A stretch of DNA of 64,000 bases from Thiohalocapsa sp. PB-PSB1 (GCA_016745215.1 CP050890.1:248001-312000), one strand, 5' to 3'; positions 18,481 through 27,797 are shown, counted from the stretch's first letter. Numbers and translations: made by a program. The notes: a model not told the origin generated them from the sequence alone.

Positions 18481-19518
18481 TCAGCTGGGCTTGGGATGAT
18501 ATCGACAGGCGATCAGTTCGGCGGCAATGGAGACGGCGATCTCGGCTGGTGTTTTACCCCCAAGATCGAGCCCCACGGGTCCATGCAGTCGACGGATGTC
18601 ATGTGCGGATAATCCCAACTGCGCCAGGCGCGCGCGTCGCGCTTGCTGGCTACGGCGGGATCCCAACGCACCGACATAGAAGGCCCTGGATGTTAGCGCC
18701 TGCATCAACGCCATATCATCGAGCTTGGGATCATGAGTGAGCGCGACCACGGCGCTGCGCGGATCATCAGCCAGGGCGCGCACGCAGTCATCTGGCATAC
18801 GCGAATCCAATTCGATGGCGGCCTCGACATCGGCAACAGGCCGCGCCACATCAGCCTCAGCGCCTGTCTGAACATCAGCAATGGCGAATTCCTGGAGCCG
18901 CTCAGAGCGCGGATCGCAGACAACGACCCGATAACCCAGGGATTGGGCGATGGGCACCAAATGTTTAGCGATGTGCACCGCGCCGATGATGATCAACTGC
19001 CAGCGCGGACCGAACAAGCGCTCGACCCGATGCTGGGTATAAACGAATTCGGGACCGCCGGACGCTGGATTTGGATGCAGACTGACCTCGGCCGTGTCGA
19101 GACAGAGCCGCCGCAGCACAGCGCCGCGGGCAGAGATCAGCTCAGACAACCGCTGCCAAGGCTGCGCGCTCTCGACCCGCTCAACGATCAGATCCAAGCG
19201 ACCGCCACAGGGCAGACCGAAGCGGTTGGCATCGGCGGCATCGACGCCGTATGAGACCAGACTTGGGCGATCGCAATCGAATTCCCCTTTGCTACAGCGC
19301 TCTACCAGATCGGCCTCCACACAACCGCCGGATACCGAGCCAGTCTCACGACCATCGGCATCGATCGACAACAGGCAGCCCACTGGCCGCGGTGACGAGC
19401 CCCATGTGGCGGCCACCGTGATCAGCCAGGCGCCACGTTGGTCGATGGCGCTCAGGGCATTGAGGATGTCCTCGTCATCGCTGATCGCCGGTGGAGATTG
19501 AACGCTGGTGAGCACCAT
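18481..19518 (-). CDS. XdhC/CoxF-family molybdoenzyme maturation protein
   Basis: 345 residues. N-terminal XdhC domain (VAATWGSSPRPVGCLLSI, TGSVSGGCVEADLVERC) and a C-terminal Rossmann-type half (LIIIGAVHIAKHLVPIA, VALTHDPKLDDMALM, YVGALGSRR). XdhC proteins bind the molybdenum cofactor, assist its sulfuration and hand it to xanthine-dehydrogenase-type enzymes. It begins 12 bases after the large subunit gene, so it most likely matures that enzyme. The conserved opening Met-Ser-type start is not fixed; the ATG at 19518 fits the spacing. Confidence 0.88.
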   Translation of the reverse strand: MVLTSVQSPPAISDDEDILNALSAIDQRGAWLITVAATWGSSPRPVGCLLSIDADGRETGSVSGGCVEADLVERCSKGEFDCDRPSLVSYGVDAADANRFGLPCGGRLDLIVERVESAQPWQRLSELISARGAVLRRLCLDTAEVSLHPNPASGGPEFVYTQHRVERLFGPRWQLIIIGAVHIAKHLVPIAQSLGYRVVVCDPRSERLQEFAIADVQTGAEADVARPVADVEAAIELDSRMPDDCVRALADDPRSAVVALTHDPKLDDMALMQALTSRAFYVGALGSRRSQQARRARLAQLGLSAHDIRRLHGPVGLDLGGKTPAEIAVSIAAELIACRYHPKPS

Positions 19519-19530
19519 CCCAGGAACCGA

Positions 19531-21666
19531 TCAGATCCGAATCGGCAAGGTTCGCACCGGTCTGCCGGTGGCTGCAAAAACAGCATTGCAGACCGCCGGT
19601 GCAATCGGTGGCAGGCCCGGCTCGCCAACGCCGCCTGGAGCCTCGTCGCTGGCGACAAGATGCACATCAATGGCCGGGGTCTCGCTCATTCGCAGCAATG
19701 GAAAGGTATCGAAATTGGATTGTTGCACACGACCATTGTCGATCGTGATTGCCCCCTTCAGCGTTGCGCTCAGACCATAGATGATGCCGCTTTCCATCTG
19801 CGCGACGACGGTATCCGGATTAACCACCTGACCGCAATCCACGGCACAGACCACGCGGTGCACCAGCACCCGGCCAGCATCGATCGAGATCTCGGCCACC
19901 TGCGCAACACAGCTGCCGAAGCTTTCCGCCACGGCAATGCCGCGATGCCGGCCAGCGCTGGCGGGGGTTTCCCATCCGGCCTTGTCCGCGGCAAGATCGA
20001 GCACGCGCAGATAACGCGGCTGCCTGGACAATAGCCGACGCCGCAGTGCGAGGGGTTCTTGGTAGCCAGCGGCTGCCAATTCATCGAGAAAGCACTCGGT
20101 AATCCAGGCATTCTGCGAACTGCCAACGGCGCGCCAGAAGCCCACTGGAACATGGGTGTTGTCGAGCCTGTAGTCGACCTGCAGGTTGGCGATGGCATAG
20201 GGCAGATTGGCGGCACCCTCGACGGAAGTGCGGTCTTTGCCATCGGCGACGGCGTCAGGTGCTACCCGCGACAGGATCGAATGACCGACGATGTGCTGAT
20301 GCCAGGCGATCGGCAGACCCTCGGCATCAAGCCCGCCGCGCAGGCGATTCAGTCCGGCCGGCCGATAGAAATCGTGACGGATATCGTCTTCTCGAGTCCA
20401 GATCACCTGCACCGGGCGGCGGAGTTGTTTCGACAATTCTACCGCGTCGCGCACAAAATCCTGCTCACCGCGACGGCCGAAGCCACCGCCGAGAAACGTG
20501 GTATGCACCCGCACCTTGGATTCATCCAGACCAGTGATCTCCATACCGGTGCGCTGGCAACCTGTCTGTGCCTGGGTCGGAACGTAGATATCGCAGCCGT
20601 CAGCACGCACATCCGCAGTACAGTTCATCGGCTCCATGCAGGCATGCGCCTGAAAGGGCGTTTCATACACTGCCTCGATAACATGGGCCGCATCGGACAA
20701 GGCTGTCTTGATATCACCAGTGCTGCGTACCGCAACCGGGGTTGCATCCAGCTCACGCTCGAAGCGTGCAAGAATGGAGGCGCTGCTGACCGCGGCATTC
20801 GGCCCGAATTGCCAGTCGATCTGCAGCAACTCGCGCGCGCGCAATGCAGTCCAGGTATCCTCGGCAACAACGGCGATACCGGCGCTGATGGGAACCACCG
20901 CGAGCACGCCCGGCAGCGCCAGTGCCACATCGGCTTCGACGCTGCGCGGGCGACCGCCGAACACCGGGCAACGCTCGACGCAGGCCACGCTCATATTGGT
21001 CAAAAGTACATCAATTCCATAGCGGGCGGTGCCTGCAACTTTCTTCGGCGTATCCAGCCGGGGTGCCGGAGTGCCGATCAGGGTCCACTGACCCGCATCT
21101 TTCAGAAACACACCAGAGGGAATCGATATCGAAGCCGCCTGTTCGGCAAGCTCCCCAAAGCCAAATCGCAGTTTCCCATCGGGATGCAACACCTGGGCGC
21201 GCTCAACCCGACAATCGTCGGCAGCAACCTGCCAGCGCAACGCGGCGACCTCAACCAGCATAGTCCGGGCGATGGCGCCCGCCTCGCGCAGTTTGGTCCA
21301 GGCATCACGGATGGAAGTGCTGCCGCCGGTGAGCTGTTGGCCGATCAGCTGGTTTTTGTATTCCGGCGAGGCAGCAGCGAAACGAACACTGATTTGATCC
21401 AAACCGACGCCGAGTTCCTCGGCAATCAGCATTGGCAATGAGGTCATCACACCCTGCCCCATCTCGGACCGGGCAACCAGAAAATGAATACTGCCATCGC
21501 CAGTGATCCGAATCCAGGCATTGGGTGCAAAGACAGTGCTGTCACCAGTCGCCTGAGCTTCCTGCGCGGTTTTCCCCCGAGCCCTCAGGTGCAGTCCAAG
21601 CAGAAAACCGCCAGCAACCCCGATCTTTAAAAAGTCGCGCCGATCGATAGTGATGAAATCAGCCAC
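19531..21666 (-). CDS. Molybdenum hydroxylase large subunit, IorB type, Tat-exported
   Basis: 711 residues, xanthine dehydrogenase superfamily molybdopterin subunit of the isoquinoline 1-oxidoreductase beta (IorB) type. The N-terminus has a twin-arginine signal (DRRDFLKIGVAGGFLLGL) typical of periplasmic IorB-like aldehyde/N-heterocycle dehydrogenases. Inner motifs: MGQGVMTSLPMLIAEELG, GTARYGIDV, FLGGGFGRRGEQDF, GFWRAVGSSQNAW and GEPGLPPIAPA, the C-terminal site that carries the active-site Glu in this family. Substrate unknown. The start is GTG at 21666, preceded by GAGGAGG and one base after the small-subunit stop. Confidence 0.88.
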   Translation of the reverse strand: MADFITIDRRDFLKIGVAGGFLLGLHLRARGKTAQEAQATGDSTVFAPNAWIRITGDGSIHFLVARSEMGQGVMTSLPMLIAEELGVGLDQISVRFAAASPEYKNQLIGQQLTGGSTSIRDAWTKLREAGAIARTMLVEVAALRWQVAADDCRVERAQVLHPDGKLRFGFGELAEQAASISIPSGVFLKDAGQWTLIGTPAPRLDTPKKVAGTARYGIDVLLTNMSVACVERCPVFGGRPRSVEADVALALPGVLAVVPISAGIAVVAEDTWTALRARELLQIDWQFGPNAAVSSASILARFERELDATPVAVRSTGDIKTALSDAAHVIEAVYETPFQAHACMEPMNCTADVRADGCDIYVPTQAQTGCQRTGMEITGLDESKVRVHTTFLGGGFGRRGEQDFVRDAVELSKQLRRPVQVIWTREDDIRHDFYRPAGLNRLRGGLDAEGLPIAWHQHIVGHSILSRVAPDAVADGKDRTSVEGAANLPYAIANLQVDYRLDNTHVPVGFWRAVGSSQNAWITECFLDELAAAGYQEPLALRRRLLSRQPRYLRVLDLAADKAGWETPASAGRHRGIAVAESFGSCVAQVAEISIDAGRVLVHRVVCAVDCGQVVNPDTVVAQMESGIIYGLSATLKGAITIDNGRVQQSNFDTFPLLRMSETPAIDVHLVASDEAPGGVGEPGLPPIAPAVCNAVFAATGRPVRTLPIRI

Positions 21667-21667
21667 A

Positions 21668-22147
21668 TTAGGCCTCCTCGAGCGCGGGACTGGCCGCGCG
21701 ATGGATGGCTCGGCGCACTCGATTGTAGGTGCCACAGCGGCAAAGTACGCGATCCATCGCCTTGTCGATCTGCTGATCGGTGGGACGCGGATGTTCAGCC
21801 AATAATGCCGCGGCTGCCATCAATTGGCCGGGCTGACAATAACCGCACTGGGGCACCTGCTCTGCAATCCATGCCTGTTGTAATGCTGCACCGATATCAC
21901 CGGCTCCAGCCTTGCCGGCAAGGCCCTCGATGGTAACCACCGACTTGCCGGCAACCCGGCCGAGCGGCGTGACGCAAGCATTAACCGCACGCCCGTCCGC
22001 ATGCACGATGCAGGCTCCGCATTGTGCAATACCACAGCCGTATTTGGTGCCGGTTAGGCGCAGTTGGTCCCTGAGCACCCACAGCAGCGGCATGTCCTCG
22101 TCAAGATCCAATTGATATGTCTTGCCATTTACGATTAAGGTAATCAT
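21668..22147 (-). CDS. Molybdenum hydroxylase [2Fe-2S] subunit, IorA type
   Basis: 159 residues with two [2Fe-2S] clusters: a plant-ferredoxin-type cluster in GCGIAQCGACIVHADG plus a later Cys (VNACVTP), and the helical cluster CGYCQPGQ ... CRCGTY. It passes electrons from the Mo site of the large subunit to the external acceptor. It carries no signal peptide and would be co-exported with the Tat-bearing partner. It is 45 bases behind the histone-deacetylase-like gene. Confidence 0.92.
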   Translation of the reverse strand: MITLIVNGKTYQLDLDEDMPLLWVLRDQLRLTGTKYGCGIAQCGACIVHADGRAVNACVTPLGRVAGKSVVTIEGLAGKAGAGDIGAALQQAWIAEQVPQCGYCQPGQLMAAAALLAEHPRPTDQQIDKAMDRVLCRCGTYNRVRRAIHRAASPALEEA

Positions 22148-22192
22148 CGCACCCCCGCTGGTACAATCAGATTCGGAAACGACATGGATCGC

Positions 22193-23188
22193 TCAACTCC
22201 GCGGAAGTGGCCGTCTGTCGTTGGTTGTTTGCACCAGGGAACGCACAACCTCCACCCAAGCGCGGGATGTGTATTCACGATCATATCCCCCCCCACCCAT
22301 TGCAAGCAATCTGCCATTGGCATGGCGGTCGGCAATCCGACATAGGGACGCGGCTACCTGCTGATGGACCGCTGGCGTGAGCTGAAGGTGTGTAAGCGGG
22401 TCTCCGCTCAGGGCATCGGCGCCGCACTGTAATAGAATGAACTCGGGGGCAAAGTCATCCAAGAACCGTTCGGCAGCAGGCCAAAGCTCGAAAAACAGCT
22501 CATCGTTCGCATAGGGCGGTAGTGGAACATTCAGTTTGGTGCCTCTGGCGGGGCCGATGCCGACTTCCTTGGCATCTCCGGTGCCTGGATAGAGATAGCG
22601 CCCGTCCTCATGGAAGTCGACAATCGCCAGCTCAGGATCCTCCGCAAAGGCATAGTAGACGCCATCACCATGATGGGCATCGATATCCACATAGGCGACA
22701 CGCCGCAAACCATGAACCTGGCGCAAAGTTTCAATGGCAATACCACAGTCGTTGAACACACAAAAGCCCGAAGCACCATCCCTGCGAGCATGATGCAGGC
22801 CGGCAATCGGCACCATGGCACGCGTCAAATCGCCCGCGACCAGTCTGGCCACGGCATCCAGCACGCTGCCGGTCACCCACAGGGATGCCTCGAACATGCC
22901 TGCAAAGGCTGGCGTATCGCCTGCATCCAGCAATCCCTCACCGGTTTGGGAGCGAGCGTGAACCAGTTCGACATAGTTGCTGGTGTGGAAACGCAATACA
23001 TCCTCGGCATTGCCCTGAACAGCCGCCATCAAACGTGTCTTCATGTTGAGTCCTGCGGCATTGAAGGCATCGCAAAAAGCGGCGAGTCGGTCCGGGCCGA
23101 ACGGATGCCCATGACCAAAACCGTAGCTGCCCAATTGTTTTCCAACATAAACGCCAACGCTGTTGCAGAACCTGTGTTCGCTACTCAT
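22193..23188 (-). CDS. Histone deacetylase/AcuC-family deacetylase
   Basis: 331 residues of the zinc-dependent arginase/deacetylase fold. Catalytic-site motifs are visible: GLHHARRDGASGFCVFND (the His pair and following Asn-Asp), YVDIDAHHGDGV (zinc-binding Asp and His), HEDGRYLYPGTG and ADALSGDPL (second zinc Asp), with GGGGYDRE near the end. Bacterial members remove acetyl groups from proteins, polyamines or acetoin-related compounds. It is the first gene of a likely four-gene run with iorA, iorB and xdhC, an association I cannot explain. Confidence 0.88.
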   Translation of the reverse strand: MSSEHRFCNSVGVYVGKQLGSYGFGHGHPFGPDRLAAFCDAFNAAGLNMKTRLMAAVQGNAEDVLRFHTSNYVELVHARSQTGEGLLDAGDTPAFAGMFEASLWVTGSVLDAVARLVAGDLTRAMVPIAGLHHARRDGASGFCVFNDCGIAIETLRQVHGLRRVAYVDIDAHHGDGVYYAFAEDPELAIVDFHEDGRYLYPGTGDAKEVGIGPARGTKLNVPLPPYANDELFFELWPAAERFLDDFAPEFILLQCGADALSGDPLTHLQLTPAVHQQVAASLCRIADRHANGRLLAMGGGGYDREYTSRAWVEVVRSLVQTTNDRRPLPRS

Positions 23189-23294
23189 GAAAATGGCTCT
23201 CCGCTATGGTTTGTTGAGATTTCCTCATCGCGACCAAATGGATCGAAATTGTCTTTGTTCATTTTATCGGAGCGATTGCTAATAGGAGCCTGAT

Positions 23295-24041
23295 GTGTTC
23301 GATTTTTCCACACACTCTTTTGTTGTTACCGGGGGCACGAGCGGTATCGGACTGGCCACGGCGCAACTACTGCATCGTGCCGGTGCGCAGGTTCTGATTA
23401 CTGGAACCAATGCAGATCGTCTGGCGCGGGCACGATCGGAATTGGACGGCGTGCTCGCGCTACCCAACGATGCTGCAGATCCGGCCGCGGCCGAGGTATT
23501 AGCCAACGCCGTGACCGATACCTTCGGTAGATTGGACGGCGCTTTCTTGAACGCCGGCATCGGCCCCTTTCAACCCTTATCAGAACTCACCTTATCTCAA
23601 ATCGACGCAACTTTCGCGGTCAACGTGCACGGACCCATGCTCCAAGCCCAGGCATTGGCGCCATTGCTCAAGGATGGTGGCGCCCTGCTGTTCAACACTT
23701 CCGTGGCGCGTAATATGGGCCTGCCCGGCGCCGCGGCCTATGCATCGACCAAGGGCGCATTACGCACTTTGGTGCGCGTACTGGCCCAAGAACTCTCCAG
23801 CCGTAATATCCGCGTCAATGCGGTCAGCCCAGGACCGGTGGAGACCGATTTCTTCGTCCGCTCCGGCATGCCGGCGGAAATCATCGCCGGCTTCAGCGAA
23901 GCAATCAAGACGCGGGTGCCACTGGGTCGCTTTGGGCGTCCTGAAGAAGTAGCCAATGTTGCCGCCTTTCTACTGTCTGACCTGGCCTCGTTTGTGACCG
24001 GCTCGGAATATGTTGTCGACGGCGGCATGACTGAAGTTTAG
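23295..24041 (+). CDS. Short-chain dehydrogenase/reductase
   Basis: 248 residues, classical SDR with C-terminal V-V-D-G-G ending: TGGTSGIG at residues 13-20, LNAGIGPF, FNTSVAR, YASTKGAL (Y-x-x-x-K), VSPGPVETDFF and GSEYVVDGG. Oxidoreductase, substrate unknown. Start is GTG at 23295 with AGGAG seven bases upstream. It lies 13 bases before the esterase gene and the two are likely an operon. It is divergent from the deacetylase gene. Confidence 0.88.
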   Translation: MFDFSTHSFVVTGGTSGIGLATAQLLHRAGAQVLITGTNADRLARARSELDGVLALPNDAADPAAAEVLANAVTDTFGRLDGAFLNAGIGPFQPLSELTLSQIDATFAVNVHGPMLQAQALAPLLKDGGALLFNTSVARNMGLPGAAAYASTKGALRTLVRVLAQELSSRNIRVNAVSPGPVETDFFVRSGMPAEIIAGFSEAIKTRVPLGRFGRPEEVANVAAFLLSDLASFVTGSEYVVDGGMTEV

Positions 24042-24054
24042 GTCATTCAAATTA

Positions 24055-25044
24055 ATGATGATGGCAACTAATACACAGGGCGATTCGCCATTCCAACATG
24101 ATTATCCTTTCGATCCGAGCTACGGCTATGACCTTCAGGATCTGCTCGCCGTCAAACCACCCCCGGAACCCGAAGGATTTGCCGAGATTTGGCAACAGCG
24201 CTATCGCGCGGCACTCGCAATCGACCCCGCTCCACGGCTTGCGCGCGGTCGCGATCGACATGCTGACTATCACTGCCTGGACATCGAATACAGTTCCACC
24301 GACGGATTTCCGATCCGCGGCTGGCTGTTGATGCCTAAGCGGATCAAGCCAACCCGGGCGATTGTCTGCGGTCATGGCTATGGCGGCATCGAACCAGCCG
24401 ACGTCGACTTTCCCCTCGAGGACGCGATTTATCTCATCCCCTGCTTTCGCGGACTCTGCCGCAGCACAAGGGCGCCAATCTCAGATGACCCCTGGTGGCA
24501 TGTATTACACGACCTCGACAAACCGGATCGGTATATTCTGCGCGGCTGCGTGGAAGATCTCTGGACCGGAGTCAGCGTGCTGCTCGCTCTATTTCCCTGG
24601 TTGGAAGGCCACATCGGATACATGGGGATCAGCTTTGGCGGCGGCATTGGAGCCATGGCTCTGGCATGGGACCAGCGCATTGCCCGCGGCCACCTGAATA
24701 TACCCACCTTTGGGCATCAGCAAATCAGACTCGATCTCGAAACCACCGGCAGCGGAGAGTCGGTGCGCCTGTTCGCACAGCAGCATCCGCAAGCTTCAGT
24801 AACCTTGAGCGGATATGATGCGGCGATCGCGGCGAAACATATCCAACAGCCGATGCATCTGGCCCTGGCGCTGTTCGATCCGGTGGTTCCACCCCCCGGC
24901 CAGTTCGCCATTCATAACGCGATCCCTGGAGAAAAGCGCCTGCTGGTGCTGCGCGCCGGTCATTTCGATTATCCGGAACAAGCGCAACAACAGAGCGAAG
25001 TGTTGAACGAGCTGGCCGATTTCTTTGGCGCGCTCGGAGATTGA
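24055..25044 (+). CDS. Acetylxylan esterase/cephalosporin-C deacetylase-type (AXE1) hydrolase
   Basis: 329 residues. AXE1-type alpha/beta hydrolase: AIVCGHGYGG, nucleophile elbow GYMGISFGGGIG (Ser in G-x-S-x-G), late Asp in ALFDPVVPPPGQF and His in RAGHFDYPE, so the full triad is visible. Family members remove acetyl groups from sugars or antibiotics. The N-terminus PFQHDYPFDPSYGYDLQDLL is the usual one for this family. Likely co-transcribed with the SDR; together they could process one compound, which is speculation. Confidence 0.85.
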   Translation: MMMATNTQGDSPFQHDYPFDPSYGYDLQDLLAVKPPPEPEGFAEIWQQRYRAALAIDPAPRLARGRDRHADYHCLDIEYSSTDGFPIRGWLLMPKRIKPTRAIVCGHGYGGIEPADVDFPLEDAIYLIPCFRGLCRSTRAPISDDPWWHVLHDLDKPDRYILRGCVEDLWTGVSVLLALFPWLEGHIGYMGISFGGGIGAMALAWDQRIARGHLNIPTFGHQQIRLDLETTGSGESVRLFAQQHPQASVTLSGYDAAIAAKHIQQPMHLALALFDPVVPPPGQFAIHNAIPGEKRLLVLRAGHFDYPEQAQQQSEVLNELADFFGALGD

Positions 25045-25194
25045 CAAGGCCTTTATCAGATCGACGGCATCGGGTCGACGGCGCGCCCGGCACCAGGCTC
25101 AATCCTCGGGGTCGATGATGGTGACCCGAAGCTCGGAGAACGGTAGGGCAATGAGGATAGCAGCAAGAATTAATCACGGCCCGGCCCATTCGAA

Positions 25195-25806
25195 TCACGC
25201 CATCATGCCAGCGTGCACGAGCACGAACCAACCGCCGATTGCAGCAATGGCGGCGCCACCAACGCGCACTAAACGTGCACCGACGGGCCGATATAGCATG
25301 ATGCCGATCAGGATTCCGGCAACATGCAACAAGCTGGTGGCGATGACAAAGCCAACAGCATAGGCCAACGCATTGACCGCCTGGGGCAACTCCGCGCCAT
25401 GGGCATAGCCATGCAACAGGGCAAAGCAACCGACAAGGATCGCCGCGACCCCCATGGGTGGCCGCGTGCCGGTGGCAACCATGATGCCAAGCACAAGCGC
25501 GGACAAGGCGATGCCGAACTCGACAAATGGCATCGGCATCCCGGCAATTCCCAGCACCGCACCAAGCGCCATGACGACGGGGAAGGTGATTGGCAGCAGC
25601 CAGATAGCCGGGCGGCCAAGCTGTGCGCCCCAAAGCCCGACCGCCACCATCACCACCAGGTGATCGAGACCGAAGATCGGATGCGTAAAGCCGCTGGCAA
25701 AGCCACCGGTCAGGCCAGCTCCGGCATGCGCCATGGCAACCCCCGGTATGGCAGCAAGCAATGCGACAACGAGCGGCATGGATGCATCGACTGTACGTAT
25801 GGACAT
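25195..25806 (-). CDS. HupE/UreJ-family membrane protein
   Basis: 203 residues, a signal-like start ending in VAMAHAG and six membrane helices. The family signature GFTHPIFGLDHLVVMVAVGLW is split as GFTHPIFGLDHL and MVAVGLWG, and a second His motif is LHGYAHGAEL. HupE/UreJ proteins are nickel/cobalt permeases linked to hydrogenase or urease maturation. No hydrogenase or urease gene is in this window. A good AGGAG site lies eight bases before the ATG. Confidence 0.88.
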   Translation of the reverse strand: MSIRTVDASMPLVVALLAAIPGVAMAHAGAGLTGGFASGFTHPIFGLDHLVVMVAVGLWGAQLGRPAIWLLPITFPVVMALGAVLGIAGMPMPFVEFGIALSALVLGIMVATGTRPPMGVAAILVGCFALLHGYAHGAELPQAVNALAYAVGFVIATSLLHVAGILIGIMLYRPVGARLVRVGGAAIAAIGGWFVLVHAGMMA

Positions 25807-25890
25807 GAGCGTACTCCTGGATCAATTGTTATTGAGAGAGGAAAAATGAAGGGATTAACAGTATTCGGATAGAGACCAGACCGCAAGGGC

Positions 25891-26010
25891 TTAAGCGATT
25901 GCCGGAGAGAAATAGACCAACTGGCGCCGGATTCTCGTTCGCCTTGGCGACGCCGAGGCCGGACGAGAAGACAAACCAGGTGGTGGGTTTCTTGACAGAA
26001 ATCGCCTTAA
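25891..26010. mobile_element. Palindromic MITE-like element R1, copy 3 (short form)
   Basis: 120 bases with the best-kept ends: TTAAGCGATT at the left and AATCGCCTTAA at the right. Stems: GAGAGAAATAGACCAACTGG against CCAGGTGGTGGGTTTCTTG. The inner GCGGCAACCCGCC stem of copies 2 and 4 is missing, so this is a deletion form. Confidence 0.72.
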
Positions 26011-26539
26011 ACACGGCCGCAGAATCAAGGCGCCATCAGCACCAGAATCCGCACCAAAAACCAACGCCCCGATCTGTCAGAGTATCGCATTGACAGCGTA
26101 AACCAAGTGACATGGAGGCTTCATATTGATCCCAGCCAGGCGATTGCAAAGGCACTTTTCATATAATGATCATTGGAATGTAACAGCTTCTATCGAACCT
26201 GAGTATTAACCTTCCACGGCACTCCAGCTATAGGCCAATTTCTCAGCCATTCAGCAACCTACAGAGGCCGGTGCCGTGAACAAACATACAGGTCCGATGA
26301 CCTGTCCAGCAAGATTACCCGCTCAGATCCGGGCTGCCCGCCCCAGATCGAAGGCATCCTGAGCGCTGACTTGGAGATCAGAGCAGACTTCTGGTTCTCG
26401 GCAAACCCGATCGACCCAACTATCGGTCCTGGAGCTGATTAGCGTATCGGCTGCAGCCCCGACACGATGGTAAGCCAGCAGGGTACACCGGCGTTTGTTC
26501 GGCATTGGATTCATGTCAATTTTCACCGGAGCCCGTTCC
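26011..26539. other. Intergenic, no gene seen
   Basis: About 530 bases upstream of the 2OG oxygenase gene. No open reading frame, RNA structure or known element could be supported. Confidence 0.35.
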
Positions 26540-27172
26540 ATGCAACAAACCTTTGGACTTTTCCCCATCCCGCTGACCCGGGTGCAGGGGGCGATCAATG
26601 CCTCGTTGATTCAGCGGCTCAAGGATGCCGCCCTGGCATCGAACAAATCCACTAATGTCGCCACCCATCTACTGTCGCATACACGCATGCTCGACCCCGG
26701 GCAGGATGCATTGTTCGCCGAACTCGCCGGGCGCATTCAGCCGGAATTGGTTCAATTCGGTAGATTGCTGTTCGGTGAAACCTTGAATTGGCGCATCAAG
26801 GAAATGTGGATGCACGTGTTGGAGCGCGGCGGCAGCCAATTCATGCACACCCATGCCAACAGCTTCATTTCTGCCATTCTCTACCTGACCCGACCAGACC
26901 CATCCGCACGTACGATATTCCACAAGTCTCTAGGCAGCGCCGAGTTCGTATTCAAGAATGACGGCCCCGGAGTGGAAATCGGCGAATTCAACGGCGACAA
27001 ATGGTTTCTGCCCAACGCCGAGCCCGGCGATCTGATTCTCTACCCTAGCCATCTGTTGCACGGCGTCCCTCCCAATCAAGGCGGACGACGAATCAGCATC
27101 GCATTGAATGCCATTCCAGACCGACTCAACAGCCAGGGCTATCGCATCGCCTTTTCGTGTAACAAACACTAG
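26540..27172 (+). CDS. TIGR02466-type 2-oxoglutarate/Fe(II) oxygenase family protein
   Basis: About 210 residues. Matches the family of putative 2OG-Fe(II) oxygenases that begin L-F-P-x-P-L (here FGLFPIPL). They have iron-site pieces FMHTHANSFISAILYL (H-x-H-x-N-S) and LYPSHLLHGVPPNQGGRR, where the second His and an Arg for 2-oxoglutarate sit, and end RISIALNAIP. Substrate unknown; relatives hydroxylate small molecules or proteins. ATG 26540 places the usual N-terminus first; in-frame codons at 26495 and 26513 are alternatives. Confidence 0.82.
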   Translation: MQQTFGLFPIPLTRVQGAINASLIQRLKDAALASNKSTNVATHLLSHTRMLDPGQDALFAELAGRIQPELVQFGRLLFGETLNWRIKEMWMHVLERGGSQFMHTHANSFISAILYLTRPDPSARTIFHKSLGSAEFVFKNDGPGVEIGEFNGDKWFLPNAEPGDLILYPSHLLHGVPPNQGGRRISIALNAIPDRLNSQGYRIAFSCNKH

Positions 27173-27230
27173 GTGATGGTGCAGAAACAAGCGAAACAGG
27201 TTTTTGGCTTGGGTGTCGCCTGCCGATTCA

Positions 27231-27293
27231 TTCGGTACCGCTATCGGCGTCGGTATCGCTATCGGCGTCGGTATCGGCGTCGGTATCGAACCG
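27231..27293. repeat. Hexamer array, GGTATC/GGCGTC/GCTATC
   Basis: Ten or so 6-base units in register: GGTACC, GCTATC, GGCGTC, GGTATC, GCTATC, GGCGTC, GGTATC, GGCGTC, GGTATC. It directly follows, on the minus strand, the stop of the four-helix-bundle pseudogene. Confidence 0.8.
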
Positions 27294-27302
27294 ACCAACC
27301 CG

Positions 27303-27689
27303 CTATCCGCCAAGCTCCTCGCTGACCGCGTAGCCACGCTGTGCGAGCTTCGTCAGCATGGCCACAAGACGATCGAGCAGTGCCTTTTGCTTGCTGTTGT
27401 CGTCTGCGGACAACGCATCGCACACCAGCAAGCACGCCCTGAATCGCAGCGCACTCCAGCGCCGAGCCTCGTGCGATTTCAAACGACCGGCGTCGATCCC
27501 CGCTCGTCGCTTTGCCGTTACCCTCGGCAATGTTCAGCGCGATGGCCTACGATGCGCACCTACGATGTGCACAGGCGTTGATCCTTCGCGTTACGCTGTC
27601 CTTTCACATGCTCGCAGTCGCGCTATGGCCCAGCCGACAGACTCGATGGCCGTACGCTAGACGTCGCGCTGCTCATGACCGAATGGCAT
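27303..27689 (-). pseudogene. Decayed four-helix-bundle (S23/PF05635-type) protein gene
   Basis: Reading the minus strand from ATG 27689 gives MPFGHEQRDV then a stop (TAG). Later frames give CEHVKGQRNAKDQ, IALNIAEGNGKATSGDRR ... FEIARGSALECAAIQ, and finally DNSKQKALLDRLVAMLTKL ... RGYAVSEE before the stop at 27303. Together these reproduce, in order, the four-helix-bundle family first known from 23S rRNA intervening sequences, with one in-frame stop and several frameshifts. Length without the lesions would be about 128 residues, normal for the family. Its leader is the same R2 module found at 11127-11220, and a hexamer array follows it, so it looks like cargo of the R2 element class. Confidence 0.8.
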
Positions 27690-27797
27690 AGGGCGTTTTC
27701 TCTCTCGATTCCGATTCCGATAGCGACCCCGACCCCGATTGCACTCCGCCGATGTCTGGATAGCGTTGTATCGGTTATTCATGAACCGCTACTGGGT
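27690..27797 (-). repeat. R2 leader module with hexamer array upstream of the S23 pseudogene
   Basis: On the minus strand it reads AGTAGCGGTTCATGAATAAC, then ATCCAGACATCGGCGGAGTG, then the hexamers GGGGTC GGGGTC GCTATC GGAATC GGAATC, directly before the pseudogene ATG. The same order occurs at 11127-11220 without the gene. Confidence 0.75.

Noticed and set aside
19438..21441. Long plus-strand frames opposite xdhC-iorB
   Set aside because: They are mirror frames of well-recognised minus-strand enzymes and show no family motifs.
24725..25825. 366-residue open frame on the minus strand over the esterase end and hupE
   Set aside because: It is out of frame with hupE, which has a clear family signature and ribosome site, and its own translation is rich in Cys/His/Arg as antisense or shifted frames of GC-rich genes are.
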